NCBI GenBank assembly: GCA_019244295.1
Contig: JAFASX010000159.1
Location: forward strand, 1-33,366
Origin: Pseudonocardia sp.
GTDB taxonomy: Bacteria > Actinomycetota > Actinomycetes > Mycobacteriales > Pseudonocardiaceae
Length of the DNA stretch: 33,366 nucleotides
Reading direction: 5' to 3'
Below, piece after piece: positions 6,871 to 15,041 of the stretch (positions within the stretch are counted from its first letter, which is position 1; each line of letters begins with the position of its first letter). The position numbers and the translations under genes are program-made. The notes below the pieces were generated by a model. The model was not told where the DNA came from and did not search any database. It saw nothing but the letters and a program-made list of their open reading frames with translations.

Positions 6871-7719
6871 TTAGTGGCCGCTGAGCCAGGCCATGATGCC
6901 GGCGGCGATGGCGTTGGCGTACCGTTGCCGCCCGATCGCGTTAGAGATCACGACCGCCTCCTGCGGGTTGTGCATGTTCGCGCATTCCACCAATGCGGCG
7001 GGCCGCCGCGCCAAGTTCAGCCCGGCGAGGTCGGCACGTGGTAGCAGGCCAGCGGTTCCCGAGTGCGAGGAAGGCTGGAGGCCGGCGCCGCGCAGCGCAT
7101 CCCGCAGCGCGGTAGCCAACGACAGCGAAGGTTGGCCCTGATACTCGTTGAGCGGGGGTGAGCTGTAGGAGACGTGGTAGCCGCTGCCGGTCGGCGGGCC
7201 ATCGTAGGCGTGAATGGACACCATCAGGTCCGCGCCGATTTTCTCGGCCATCGTCCCTCGAACATCGACACACGGGCCCGCTCCGGTGTCGTTCTCCCGT
7301 GTCATCGCGACGATGATTCCGTTCGCATTGAGCAGCGCTCGCACCCGCTTGGCCACGTCCCAGTCGAACCTGTGTTCCGGGTAGCCGTCGTCGGTGGACG
7401 TTCCGGCGGTGTTGCACGCATTGGTACCTTGACGCCCGTCAGTCACCTGCCTGTTGAGCTCGACGGGGTCGTCGCCGCCGTTGTGCCCGGGATCTAACAG
7501 GACAATGCGTTTGCGGCCGCTGGTCGTGCCCGCCGACCCGGCGCTGGCTGGATCACCATCGTTGGTTGACCCCACGTTCTCGGAAGAGACGCGGGGCGTC
7601 GGAGTCCGAGGCGTGCCGCCGTCGCTGCCGCAACCAGCGAGCAAGATGGCCAACCCCACTAGGGCGGCAACCCGTGCACGTGACACAGCGGACACAATCG
7701 CATGGACTGGTGAGAACAA
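6871..7719 (-). CDS. Lipoprotein N-acetylmuramoyl-L-alanine amidase (Amidase_3, Rv3717/Ami1-like)
   Basis: 282 residues. The first 30 form a signal peptide with lipobox Leu-Leu-Ala-Gly-Cys30, so the enzyme should be lipid-anchored outside the membrane. A low-complexity linker (31-68) precedes the Amidase_3 fold. Zinc ligands are visible as His79 (Asp-Pro-Gly-His-Asn), Glu115 and His170 (Ser-Ile-His). The catalytic Glu245 lies in Val-Glu-Cys-Ala-Asn. It cleaves the amide bond between MurNAc and L-Ala of the peptide stem. In mycobacteria the equivalent gene lies in the same neighbourhood, next to ybaB-recR and near dnaX, which supports orthology. It is convergent with dnaX and divergent from ybaB. 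A GTG 11 codons downstream is an alternative start. Confidence 0.88.
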   Translation of the reverse strand: MFSPVHAIVSAVSRARVAALVGLAILLAGCGSDGGTPRTPTPRVSSENVGSTNDGDPASAGSAGTTSGRKRIVLLDPGHNGGDDPVELNRQVTDGRQGTNACNTAGTSTDDGYPEHRFDWDVAKRVRALLNANGIIVAMTRENDTGAGPCVDVRGTMAEKIGADLMVSIHAYDGPPTGSGYHVSYSSPPLNEYQGQPSLSLATALRDALRGAGLQPSSHSGTAGLLPRADLAGLNLARRPAALVECANMHNPQEAVVISNAIGRQRYANAIAAGIMAWLSGH

Positions 7720-7850
7720 TCCGTCGGGGATGGCGCGGCCCCAAGTTGCTCTCTCGTATCGACCCGGGGACGCGGCGCCCAGGCTGAGGAGGCGGCGCTA
7801 CGCTGGGTGGACGGCCGCGTCAGGCCGAAGTCATGACAGGGGGCGCAATC

Positions 7851-8189
7851 GTGGTCGGACCGGGGCAGCCCGACATGCAAATGATCATGCAGCAGGCTCA
7901 AAAGATGCAGCGACACCTGGTCGCCGCGCAGGACGAACTAGCTAACGCCACGGTCACCGGCCAGGCCGGCAACGGCCTGGTCAGAGTCACCGCAACGGCC
8001 GCTGGCGAGGTCACCGCCATCGCCATCGATCCCAAGGTCGTCGATCCGGCCGATGTGGAGACGCTGCAGGACCTCGTGCTGGGCGCTCTGGCCGACGCCG
8101 CGCGGGCGGCCAAGCAGCTGCAGGCGCAGAAGCTGGGCCCGCTGGGTGAGCTGGCCAGCGGGCTGGGTTTGCCTGGTCTCGGCGGCTGA
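7851..8189 (+). CDS. ybaB: YbaB/EbfC nucleoid-associated protein
   Basis: A 112-residue small DNA-binding protein. I chose GTG 7851 because AGGGGG lies 8 nt upstream and the product then begins with the usual short lead into Gln-Gln-Ala-Gln-Lys-Met-Gln. ATG 7833 would add six residues. An N-terminal helix is followed by the central sheet motif [16 protein letters not shown] and then Leu-Gln-Asp-Leu-Val. These are the family hallmarks for a dimer that binds duplex DNA. It lies 14 nt before recR, the conserved bacterial arrangement, so the two are cotranscribed. Confidence 0.93.
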   Translation: MVGPGQPDMQMIMQQAQKMQRHLVAAQDELANATVTGQAGNGLVRVTATAAGEVTAIAIDPKVVDPADVETLQDLVLGALADAARAAKQLQAQKLGPLGELASGLGLPGLGG

Positions 8190-8203
8190 TTCGGCGCGGC
8201 ACC

Positions 8204-8824
8204 GTGTTCGAAGGACCGGTCCAGGACCTGATCGACGAGCTGGGCACGTTGCCGGGGATCGGCCCGAAGAGCGCGCAGCGGATCGCGTTCCACCTGCTGT
8301 CCGCCGACCCGGCGGACATCGGGCGGTTGCAGGACGCGCTGCAGCGGGTCAGGCAGGGCGTGCGGTTTTGTGAGGTGTGCGGCAACGTCTCGGAGAAGCA
8401 GCGCTGCCGATACTGCTACGACATCCGACGTGACGTGACGATGGTGTGCGTGGTCGAGGAGCCCAAAGACGTGCTCGCGGTGGAACGCACCCGGGAGTTC
8501 CGCGGCCGCTACCACGTACTCGGCGGCGCTTTGGATCCGTTGGCTGGCGTCGGGCCCGATCAGCTGCGCATCCGTCAGCTGGTCGCCCGCATCGGCGGCA
8601 CCGGCCCGGCCGCCGACGAAACCGAGATCGCCGAGATCATCATCGCCACGGACCCGAACACCGAGGGCGAAGCGACCGCTACCTACCTGTTGCGTTTGCT
8701 CCGCGACTTCCCTGGGCTGACCGTGACCCGGCTGGCCTCCGGACTGCCGATGGGTGGCGATCTGGAGTTCGCCGATGAGCTCACCCTCGGCCGTGCGCTG
8801 TCCGGCCGTCGCGCTATGCGTTGA
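8204..8824 (+). CDS. recR: Recombination mediator RecR
   Basis: 206 residues from GTG 8204, the normal family length. The N-terminal helix-hairpin-helix contains Leu-Pro-Gly-Ile-Gly-Pro-Lys-Ser-Ala. The Cys4 zinc finger follows (Cys-Glu-Val-Cys ... Cys-Arg-Tyr-Cys). The Toprim domain runs from Val-Val-Glu-Glu-Pro-Lys-Asp to Asp-Pro-Asn-Thr-Glu-Gly-Glu-Ala-Thr. The C-terminus has [13 protein letters not shown]. With RecO it loads RecA at gaps. It forms an operon with ybaB. Confidence 0.96.
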   Translation: MFEGPVQDLIDELGTLPGIGPKSAQRIAFHLLSADPADIGRLQDALQRVRQGVRFCEVCGNVSEKQRCRYCYDIRRDVTMVCVVEEPKDVLAVERTREFRGRYHVLGGALDPLAGVGPDQLRIRQLVARIGGTGPAADETEIAEIIIATDPNTEGEATATYLLRLLRDFPGLTVTRLASGLPMGGDLEFADELTLGRALSGRRAMR

Positions 8825-8929
8825 CGGCAGGCCGCCTGAGTATGTCTTAGTCAGCCGGCGGGCGCACCGGCCGGCGGTGGCGTATCGACCGGGCTCATCG
8901 TTAAGCTGCGGCTTATCACCAGTCCACAT

Positions 8930-10303
8930 GTGTCTGATAACGAGGAACCCTCGCGTGCGGTCCCTCGCCGACCGTGGTGGGAGAGGACCGACGGGCAAGC
9001 CACCCATCCGGCCGAGCCCGCCGCGGTTCAGCCGCCGATCGGCGCCGAACCGCCGATCCTGGCGCCACCGCGCCTCGAGCGAAACGCTACGAAGGTCATG
9101 CCGGCGGAGCCGCCGGTGTCGCCCCCACCGACAATCTCAGTTCCATCGACTCCGCCAACCGAACCCTCAACGCACCGCGAGGTCCCGCTCGATCCGCCAC
9201 GTCACCAGCCGGCTGGCGTTGGGAGACCCGGTTCATCCGCTCCGGGTGCCGTCCTGTCGCCTCATCTCCAGGCGGTGAATCAGTTGCTGCAGGCCGCGAG
9301 GGAGGAGCTTGGTGATCCGAACGTGACCGAGGGGCGAATCCTCGGACACTGTCAGTCCGAGCTCCAGCGGATTTGGGCCGCCGGGGCGGCTGGTTCGGAC
9401 CCTGGCGATGATCTGTTGATCTGGCGGCTGGCCAGACCGGGCGGACTCCGTGAGCTGACCGGACAGAGAGATCCGGGCGTTTCGCGAGCCTGGCCAGTGC
9501 TTGCGGCTCTGGGATCAACCATGATCGGGCTGGTAAGTCTGGAGCTCGTGGTTGCGACGCAGCAGTCACTAGGCGGGGCCGCACCGATATTTCTTGGATT
9601 GATCGTCGTAATACTGATCGGGTTACTGAGCGTTAGTGGCCTTCAGATCCGAACGACGTGGGTAGCGTCCGCCTGCGGCCGGGGCCTCCAACGAATCGAA
9701 ACTGATCTCCTGCCTGCGATCGCGCAGCTGCGTGACGCGGCTCGCCAGGTACGGCAAGAGGATCCCGTGGCGCGGGCGGCCGGCGAAATATCGTGGGCGG
9801 CGCGGCGCCTGGGCCTAGCGGCTGAGCAGATCACTGCCTCGGCGGACACGGTAGAGCGGCTGCGTGCGGTAGCTACGCGGGTGGCGGACGCGTTGCCGGA
9901 GGTCAGCGCGCAACTCCCAGTGCTCGCTTCGCTGGATGAGCGGATTCGGGAAACCGCGGCTGTGGTCGGGCAAGCCACCCCGCCGCTGGCGGAACTGGTG
10001 TCGACCACCCTGGAAGCCGCATCGAAGGTGCGCGAGGCGATTGAGCTAGCTAGCGAACAGATGCGGGCCAGTGTGCTGCTCGTCGAGCGAACAGCCGACC
10101 ACAGCGCGGCGGTCAGCGCGGGTGAGCGACCGTTCACGGTGGCGGCCCAACAGATGGAAGTGACCTCCGGCGTTCTGGACAACGCGGCCACGATGTTGCG
10201 CCAAGCTGTGGAACGAATGCAATCGGCAATCGAGGATGCGAACTGGCTCGCGCTGGTCGCCGATGGTCTTCGCGCCAACGACGAGCACTACCACGGCCGC
10301 TGA
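8930..10303 (+). CDS. Pro-rich, two-TM, coiled-coil membrane protein of the GTPase/SEDS-PBP cluster
   Basis: 457 residues from GTG 8930. Residues 1-105 are a disordered Pro/Glu-rich tail that carries Pro-Arg-Arg-Pro-Trp-Trp-Glu-Arg near the start (W16, W17). A short helical domain (110-185) precedes two TM helices (about 188-209 and 217-238). A long helical tail (245-450) follows with heptad-like spacing and many Ala, Val, Glu and Arg residues, as in chemoreceptor or motor-tail coiled coils. No enzymatic motif is visible. The stop lies 6 nt from the stop of the converging kinase gene, so it closes the cluster from the other side. The shared Trp-Trp-Glu motif suggests it belongs to the same machinery. 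I do not recognise the family. Membrane scaffolding is an inference. Confidence 0.8.
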   Translation: MSDNEEPSRAVPRRPWWERTDGQATHPAEPAAVQPPIGAEPPILAPPRLERNATKVMPAEPPVSPPPTISVPSTPPTEPSTHREVPLDPPRHQPAGVGRPGSSAPGAVLSPHLQAVNQLLQAAREELGDPNVTEGRILGHCQSELQRIWAAGAAGSDPGDDLLIWRLARPGGLRELTGQRDPGVSRAWPVLAALGSTMIGLVSLELVVATQQSLGGAAPIFLGLIVVILIGLLSVSGLQIRTTWVASACGRGLQRIETDLLPAIAQLRDAARQVRQEDPVARAAGEISWAARRLGLAAEQITASADTVERLRAVATRVADALPEVSAQLPVLASLDERIRETAAVVGQATPPLAELVSTTLEAASKVREAIELASEQMRASVLLVERTADHSAAVSAGERPFTVAAQQMEVTSGVLDNAATMLRQAVERMQSAIEDANWLALVADGLRANDEHYHGR

Positions 10304-10309
10304 TCGCCA

Positions 10310-11530
10310 TTATTTGCGCGATGTGACAGCGATTACTACAACTATGGTAAGCAGCCCGACCAACAATCCCACTACAATCGCCTCGGACCCGCCGCCGCTG
10401 CCCGCCACGATTTCACCGATAACTACTCCCCAGATCACGCCAAGAAAGATCGCGTGTGGCCATTTCGGCTTGGCGCGGGGCTGAGCATTCTTCTGATCGA
10501 GATTTTTGTACCAGTACGGGTTGGGAATGACTGGTTCGTCCGGATCGATCTTGGGTGGTTCGTCGTTATTAACCGGGGTCGGTTGCGTGCGATGCTCGAA
10601 CTCTTCCCACCAGCGTCTGTTAGGGATAATAATCTGGGGTTGTTTGAGCAAATCGTCCAGCGAGCACCGCGCCCGCCATCCCGGCGTGCAACATGCCTTC
10701 ATCGCCTGAAGTGCGTGATCAAGCTGCGGATTGCCGATGCTCTCCAGTCGACGCCAGATGGGAGTGGTGAACGGCGGTGCGAAATCTGATTCAGTGAACA
10801 GGACCTTGTCTTGGGTCCATTCGTCCCTCCAGGACTGAGGGTGTGTAGCCAACCCGAGCAGGCCGGTGTAGACCACCAAGCCTGGGAAGGTATCCATCCA
10901 CCGACCCCATTCGTGTTCCCTGAGCTGGTAGTTCTTATGGCCGGCCGTTCTCGGAGCCGGTTGGTTAGCAAACTCTCCAATCCAGGCCCAGTCGAGGTCG
11001 ACTAGGCGTATCGCTTGGCGCTGGTTGACCAGCACGTTGCCATGTTGCAAATCGCCATGGGCGAAAGTGGCGCACTGCAATGTGTGGATCAGGCTGCGCC
11101 ATTCCACGGCAAGGTTGGCCAGCGCCCGCGCGTCGTGATCGCGGGCCAGGCCAGTGATGTAAGAGTCCAGCGTTTGACCCTCGATCCATTCGGTATTCAC
11201 CATCGGCCAGCGTCGGTTCTTGACCAGGATCGCATTGTCGGTCCAGCTGGGTGGGGCGATGTTGCCGCGCAGATCCGCTGCGGTGATCCACCGCTCCAGC
11301 GCCCGGTAGTGATCGGGTCTGCCGACGTCATGCAGAAAGAAGCGCAGCGCCCGTTCCTGGCCGCTGACCGTCGCCCGGAAAACCACCGCGTGGCTACCGC
11401 GCAACGGACGCGGCACCTGGTAAGTGGGGTGTACGCGAAAGACCGCGTTCTGCAGTGTGGGATCGCGGAATACCGTCTTCGGGTTCTGCACCGCGCGCAT
11501 ATAATCCAACGCGCTCGGAAAGCTGGTCAT
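10310..11530 (-). CDS. Membrane-anchored Ser/Thr-kinase-like protein, last gene of the 12-gene run
   Basis: 406 residues. The kinase-like fold occupies ~40-300: a Gly-containing lead (Leu-Arg-Gly-Ser-His-Ala), an Arg-Ala-Leu-Arg-Phe-Phe strand where the VAIK Lys is expected (no Lys is visible), the catalytic loop His-Gly-Asp160-Leu-Gln-His-Gly-Asn165, and the metal-binding Val-Asp178-Leu-Asp. The His-Gly-Asp form resembles atypical or aminoglycoside-kinase-like loops rather than classical HRD. The missing strand Lys may mean low or altered activity. A linker (300-356) has Arg-Arg-Trp-Trp-Glu-Glu (W307, W308) and a Pro/Asp-rich tract. Two TM helices (about 357-377 and 383-403) end the protein. 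The start overlaps the PP2C stop (ATGA), which points to a coupled kinase/phosphatase pair. The linker region is lower in GC than the kinase part. Confidence 0.8.
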   Translation of the reverse strand: MTSFPSALDYMRAVQNPKTVFRDPTLQNAVFRVHPTYQVPRPLRGSHAVVFRATVSGQERALRFFLHDVGRPDHYRALERWITAADLRGNIAPPSWTDNAILVKNRRWPMVNTEWIEGQTLDSYITGLARDHDARALANLAVEWRSLIHTLQCATFAHGDLQHGNVLVNQRQAIRLVDLDWAWIGEFANQPAPRTAGHKNYQLREHEWGRWMDTFPGLVVYTGLLGLATHPQSWRDEWTQDKVLFTESDFAPPFTTPIWRRLESIGNPQLDHALQAMKACCTPGWRARCSLDDLLKQPQIIIPNRRWWEEFEHRTQPTPVNNDEPPKIDPDEPVIPNPYWYKNLDQKNAQPRAKPKWPHAIFLGVIWGVVIGEIVAGSGGGSEAIVVGLLVGLLTIVVVIAVTSRK

Positions 11531-12348
11531 TGGGCTATCCTTAGCGAGTCTGGACCGCCGGAGCTGATGTTCACCCGCAGCAGCGTGGCGTCATCGTTCT
11601 TGAGGTCGCCGGCTGTGCGCCGATCCGCGATGAGTCGGGTGAAGGCTTCCGGATGCGACAGTGAGTCCAGTTCGCGCCACAGCCGGGGACCGCTGTGCTC
11701 ACAGGTCCGCAGAATCCATTCGGCCACCGCGTCGGTGGCGATATAGAGCTGGTCGCCTAGCTTGAGGTTCCCGTGCGTGACGTGCAACCGATCCCGCATC
11801 TTATTGAGTCTCTCAGGCAGGGTGTGCACCCCATGCGGACGGCGTCCGAACCCGGTCAGCTCCAATGATGGGAAATGCGTCAGTAACCGTCCACCTCGCA
11901 CGTGGAAAAGCACCGTGTCACCCAGGGCGGCCGCCGTCCAGGAAGGCGCTGTCCGCAACCCGTCGATCTCGCACAACAACATCGTTGCGAACGAGCCCTC
12001 TTCTAACCGGCGCCGCGCGTAAATGCTCGAGCTGGTGGGTGCGTTTTGTGCCCAAACCTGTTGCATCCGGCTGAGCCATTCCATGACATGGTTGGTGTCG
12101 ACCCGCTGGGGTCCGTCCGCTGTCCTGCCGACGAAGGAGTCCACCAGCTGACTCACCCAGCGGATCGCGCCGAAAGCCTGGGAGGCGCCGTCCAACACAA
12201 CGCAGCGCGCGCGCCCCGAGCGAGGGTCAAGCTGGCTGTAGCCCGCGCCGTCCTCCCAGTCGTGGTCCAGGTTGCCATCTTTAACCTGTTTGAACGCCAC
12301 CATCCGAGTTGTGATCACGACGGTCAGCTCAGTCGTTCGCCTCTTCAA
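11527..12348 (-). CDS. PP2C-type protein phosphatase
   Basis: 273 residues if translation starts at TTG 12346-12348. An in-frame ATG at 12301-12303 (residue 16) is an alternative and would remove the 20-nt overlap with the vWA gene. PP2C motifs: an acidic Asp-His-Asp-Trp-Glu-Asp-Gly stretch (28-34), Val-Leu-Asp-Gly-Ala-Ser (Asp53, metal ligand), Ala-Ala-Leu-Gly-Asp-Thr, Ala-Thr-Asp-Ala-Val-Ala-Glu-Trp, and the terminal Asn-Asp-Asp-Ala-Thr. These are the Mn/Mg-binding aspartates of the fold. It should reverse Ser/Thr phosphorylation made by the kinases of this cluster. There is no signal or TM helix, so it is cytoplasmic. It is a stand-alone catalytic domain, unlike membrane-bound PstP. Confidence 0.82.
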   Translation of the reverse strand: MKRRTTELTVVITTRMVAFKQVKDGNLDHDWEDGAGYSQLDPRSGRARCVVLDGASQAFGAIRWVSQLVDSFVGRTADGPQRVDTNHVMEWLSRMQQVWAQNAPTSSSIYARRRLEEGSFATMLLCEIDGLRTAPSWTAAALGDTVLFHVRGGRLLTHFPSLELTGFGRRPHGVHTLPERLNKMRDRLHVTHGNLKLGDQLYIATDAVAEWILRTCEHSGPRLWRELDSLSHPEAFTRLIADRRTAGDLKNDDATLLRVNISSGGPDSLRIAQ

Positions 12349-13186
12349 CCGTGGTCCCGATCGCCAAGAACTTGGTCAGTGCCGCGAGATCAGCATTCAT
12401 CACCATGCCGCGCGCTCCGGGTTGAACGTCGATCCCTTCGTCGCGGGCGTTCTGAACCATTGGTGGAGGTAGCTCGCTGCTGATATCCCACAGGTTCGTT
12501 CCGACCGGGCGGGGTAGGCCGGCCGAGGTGACCGGGAACCAGCTTGTTGGTGCCTGCTCATGGGACAAATAGATGTTGAATAACAACGTCGCGCCATCGC
12601 GGGTCGCGATGTTGGCCAACCTCCTGGCCCATCCGGCGAGGTCGGCGCCTTCGTAGGGCTCGTCAGTGACTAGGCCGTCGGTGATGTTGATGACGATTGG
12701 CGGAAACGAGTCCGGATGTTTCTGCGCCCAATCGTAGATGTGGCTGCCGGCGACCGCCATGGCCTGGCACATCGGGGTTCTCTGACCGTTCACCGGCTCG
12801 ACCCATACCGGCATCTCCGACGGCAGGCCACCGACATCGGGTGATGGTTCTTTCCGAATCGCCAATGGATTGGCGGCCACCTCCGGCAACGGTACAATTC
12901 CTCGTTGAGCGAGTCTTCCGCCAAAAGCTGACTCGACGCCCTCTCCGCCCTGGATCGGACGGACGCCGTAGCCGAACAGGCCGATATCGAAGTAACGCCG
13001 CGGTTCTTCGTCCTCCTCCATCGTCGCCCGGAGGATCAGTTCCATAACCGTATTGTTGATCGCTCGGGCCGCGCCGTGCGCCAGGGTCAGCCTGGAGCCC
13101 GCCCAGGGGCGTTTCATGGAATCCGACCTGTCGATCAGCAGCACAATACATCCGGGTTTGGCGCGCCTGACCTGTTCGCTGTACAT
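12329..13186 (-). CDS. von Willebrand factor A domain protein
   Basis: 285 residues from ATG, with GGGGGAG placed upstream as a ribosome binding site. The domain starts almost at once: Leu-Ile-Asp19-Arg-Ser21-Asp-Ser23-Met is the MIDAS Asp-x-Ser-x-Ser. A Thr in Gly-Gln-Arg-Thr-Pro-Met and the Ile-Thr-Asp-Gly strand complete the metal site. There is no TM helix or signal. vWA proteins of this type act as metal-dependent interaction modules and often sit beside PP2C and kinase genes in conflict and tellurium-resistance-like operons. The order vWA-PP2C-kinase with overlaps suggests one functional unit: a partner-binding module plus a phospho-switch. A 39-nt gap separates it from the gene upstream, one of the few gaps in the run. 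Confidence 0.85.
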   Translation of the reverse strand: MYSEQVRRAKPGCIVLLIDRSDSMKRPWAGSRLTLAHGAARAINNTVMELILRATMEEDEEPRRYFDIGLFGYGVRPIQGGEGVESAFGGRLAQRGIVPLPEVAANPLAIRKEPSPDVGGLPSEMPVWVEPVNGQRTPMCQAMAVAGSHIYDWAQKHPDSFPPIVINITDGLVTDEPYEGADLAGWARRLANIATRDGATLLFNIYLSHEQAPTSWFPVTSAGLPRPVGTNLWDISSELPPPMVQNARDEGIDVQPGARGMVMNADLAALTKFLAIGTTVEEAND

Positions 13187-13225
13187 CGATATCTCCCCCT
13201 GTTACGGCTGAGCTATGAGAGTTAT

Positions 13226-13915
13226 TTAGTGCTTACGAGCTGGTCGTGGCGGTCGCAATGTGGTGATCGGCCATGGTTCTCCGGCCCGCCAGGTCCACTC
13301 TTTGCCGCAGGACGAGGTCAGGCAGCGAAATGTGAATGTCTGGTTCGAAAGAGCGAATTCGAGTTGGAAACCGCCACATTGCGGGCATTGCACGATCTGT
13401 ACTGGGGACTCGTAGCTGGATAGGCCCAGCGGGGCCATGCCGGTCGAAGTTTTCTCGTTGGTGCGGTTCTGTGACGCTGGATAGCCGTGTCCGCGTCCGC
13501 TGGTTCCCGTTTGCTCCTCCCACCACCGGCCGCCCGGGATTGCGGCGTCCAATACCGGTGGCACGGTGGACAGCTCCGTTGACTCGGTGGTTTGGCCCAG
13601 GCATTCCTCTTGTCGATCGGTTCTTGGTGGTGGCGAGCTCTCAAGTTGTTTGTGGCAAGAGTCTAGGTACGATGATTTTTCCCATGGATTGGGAGCTCTT
13701 GACTTCTGGGAGTTCTCCTGATCCTTCGGCAAATTGCGACTTAGCGCTATTTCTGCGACGAACGCGACAACGAGCACGGCCAGGATCAGCAGTGTCCAGC
13801 TCATCCAGGAGAGTTCTCTGCCGAACAGGATCAGTGTCACTATCCCGGCGATTCCGCCAAGTGTCGCCCCAACCAGCGCTGGGAGGCTATCCTTCAGCCT
13901 GTCAGAGAGGCCCAT
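13226..13915 (-). CDS. Two-TM protein with C-terminal zinc ribbon and WWEE motif
   Basis: 229 residues. Two TM helices (about 12-32 and 37-58) are followed by a disordered polar region (60-170) that includes Gly-Gly-Arg-Trp-Trp-Glu-Glu (W131, W132). A C-terminal zinc ribbon has Cys-Pro-Gln-Cys (177, 180) and a second pair Cys198/Cys203, with a beta-rich segment between them. Both ends probably face the cytoplasm. The start overlaps the upstream stop (TGATG). No known family is recognised as a whole. The zinc ribbon may bind nucleic acid or a partner protein. GC content is lower than in neighbouring enzyme genes, consistent with a fast-evolving adaptor. Confidence 0.75.
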   Translation of the reverse strand: MGLSDRLKDSLPALVGATLGGIAGIVTLILFGRELSWMSWTLLILAVLVVAFVAEIALSRNLPKDQENSQKSRAPNPWEKSSYLDSCHKQLESSPPPRTDRQEECLGQTTESTELSTVPPVLDAAIPGGRWWEEQTGTSGRGHGYPASQNRTNEKTSTGMAPLGLSSYESPVQIVQCPQCGGFQLEFALSNQTFTFRCLTSSCGKEWTWRAGEPWPITTLRPPRPARKH

Positions 13916-14382
13916 CAGTGCTCCTCAATGACTAAAGAGACCCGTGGCCGGTCGGCGGAGAGTGGGACGGTACATTGAAGATCTTTGGGTGTCTCGCGTG
14001 GCGACTCGCGCAGCTCCGGGTCACCAGTTGCCACCCAGCCGCCGGTAGGCTGATTAATGCATACTGAATCACCGGGCTGTACGGGTGGACTTATAGTTAC
14101 GACACCTGTTTTAGGGTCGATCCGAGCCACCGTAAAAGAATTGTCAGATTTGAGTATGGTGATGAGGAGCGGTGGGTTCTGGCCGACAAGTTTATTTGAT
14201 TCAGTCGGTTGGTTAAGTATCTTCTTGTCGCCTCGATGAATTTCGATGCTAACTGAGAACCCGGGAATTGGTTGGCTGGCCGGCGAGGGGTTGGACGATA
14301 ACCAGCCGATCAATAGAACGATCACGAATGACACGAACGCGATCGCGACGACGCGCGCCCAATTCGCCAACTTTACCGGCAT
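13915..14382 (-). CDS. Single-pass membrane protein with extracytoplasmic domain, family unknown
   Basis: 155 residues from ATG 14380-14382. A longer frame exists upstream, but its extension is a basic low-complexity shadow of the previous gene. One TM helix (about 8-29, rich in Val/Ile/Phe) is preceded by Lys and Arg, predicting an N-in/C-out orientation. The outer ~125 residues are beta-rich, with Ile-Asp-Pro-Lys-Thr-Gly-Val-Val-Thr-Ile and two Cys (Val-Cys-Ile-Asn and Gln-Cys-Thr) that could form a disulfide. This is the one small protein of the cluster with a clear outside domain, so it is a candidate sensor or cell-wall contact. It overlaps the previous gene by 10 nt. Confidence 0.7.
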   Translation of the reverse strand: MPVKLANWARVVAIAFVSFVIVLLIGWLSSNPSPASQPIPGFSVSIEIHRGDKKILNQPTESNKLVGQNPPLLITILKSDNSFTVARIDPKTGVVTISPPVQPGDSVCINQPTGGWVATGDPELRESPRETPKDLQCTVPLSADRPRVSLVIEEH

Positions 14383-15041
14383 GCCAATCTCCTGGTTTGA
14401 TCGGCGGCTATTCGGACGGCCATCGCGGCCGCGGCCGCGGCATGCCCGGCCCAGCTCGGCTGCGGACGGGTCGGTCGCACGGACCTTTCGACGTAGAGCG
14501 TGTGCAGCACGAGCGGGTCCAGTGCGCGCAGGTCGGCGCACACATCGGCGGCTACGGCGCCGGCGAGGTGTTGGTGGCTGCCGGCGGCGAACAGCGTCTC
14601 GATCCGGTTGCTGAGGCAGCGCGCGGCCGCGCCCTCGTCGCCGCGGTGGTGGGTGTATTCGCGCCGCCAAGTCTCGCCGAGAAACAGCGCGGCGGCGTTC
14701 CAGCCACCTCGGCGTCGCCCATCGCGAGTTTCATCCAGGCCATCGTGTGGGGTCGCCAGCACGGGGCGGTCGCGGCGCCGTACCGACCACACCACGACCA
14801 GGCGTGCCCGCGGCTCATCCCGGCGCCGAGGTTGGGTGGCTAATCGTTCAATCCGGAACAGCAGCTCCTCGGGCTGCTTTGGATGCGTATCGAGTTCCGC
14901 TGGCAGCACCAGCATGAGCCCGTCGGAGGCATATGCCAAATCGCGTTCGTCACCCTCGGTGGCGGTCAACCCACGATGCTTGACAGCCGTCACCAGCTCT
15001 GGCGCGTGTCGGCGGCTGGTGACGTCGACGATGTGGATCAT
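14373..15041 (-). CDS. Cytoplasmic protein of unknown family in the GTPase/SEDS-PBP cluster
   Basis: 222 residues from ATG 15039-15041, overlapping the GAP1-like stop as TGATG; a frame extension to 15143 is not used. The N-terminal ~80 residues alternate strands and helices (Ile-His-Ile-Val-Asp-Val-Thr; Leu-Met-Leu-Val-Leu-Pro). The middle contains Ala-Arg-Leu-Val-Val-Val-Trp-Ser-Val-Arg-Arg-Arg-Asp and a Trp-Asn-Ala-Ala-Ala-Leu-Phe-Leu-Gly segment. The C-terminal part is helical. An alpha/beta Rossmann-like fold is likely, but there is no nucleotide-binding loop and no TM helix. I do not recognise the family. Its fixed place between the GAP1-like and sensor-like genes suggests a subunit of the same complex. 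Confidence 0.65.
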   Translation of the reverse strand: MIHIVDVTSRRHAPELVTAVKHRGLTATEGDERDLAYASDGLMLVLPAELDTHPKQPEELLFRIERLATQPRRRDEPRARLVVVWSVRRRDRPVLATPHDGLDETRDGRRRGGWNAAALFLGETWRREYTHHRGDEGAAARCLSNRIETLFAAGSHQHLAGAVAADVCADLRALDPLVLHTLYVERSVRPTRPQPSWAGHAAAAAAMAVRIAADQTRRLACR

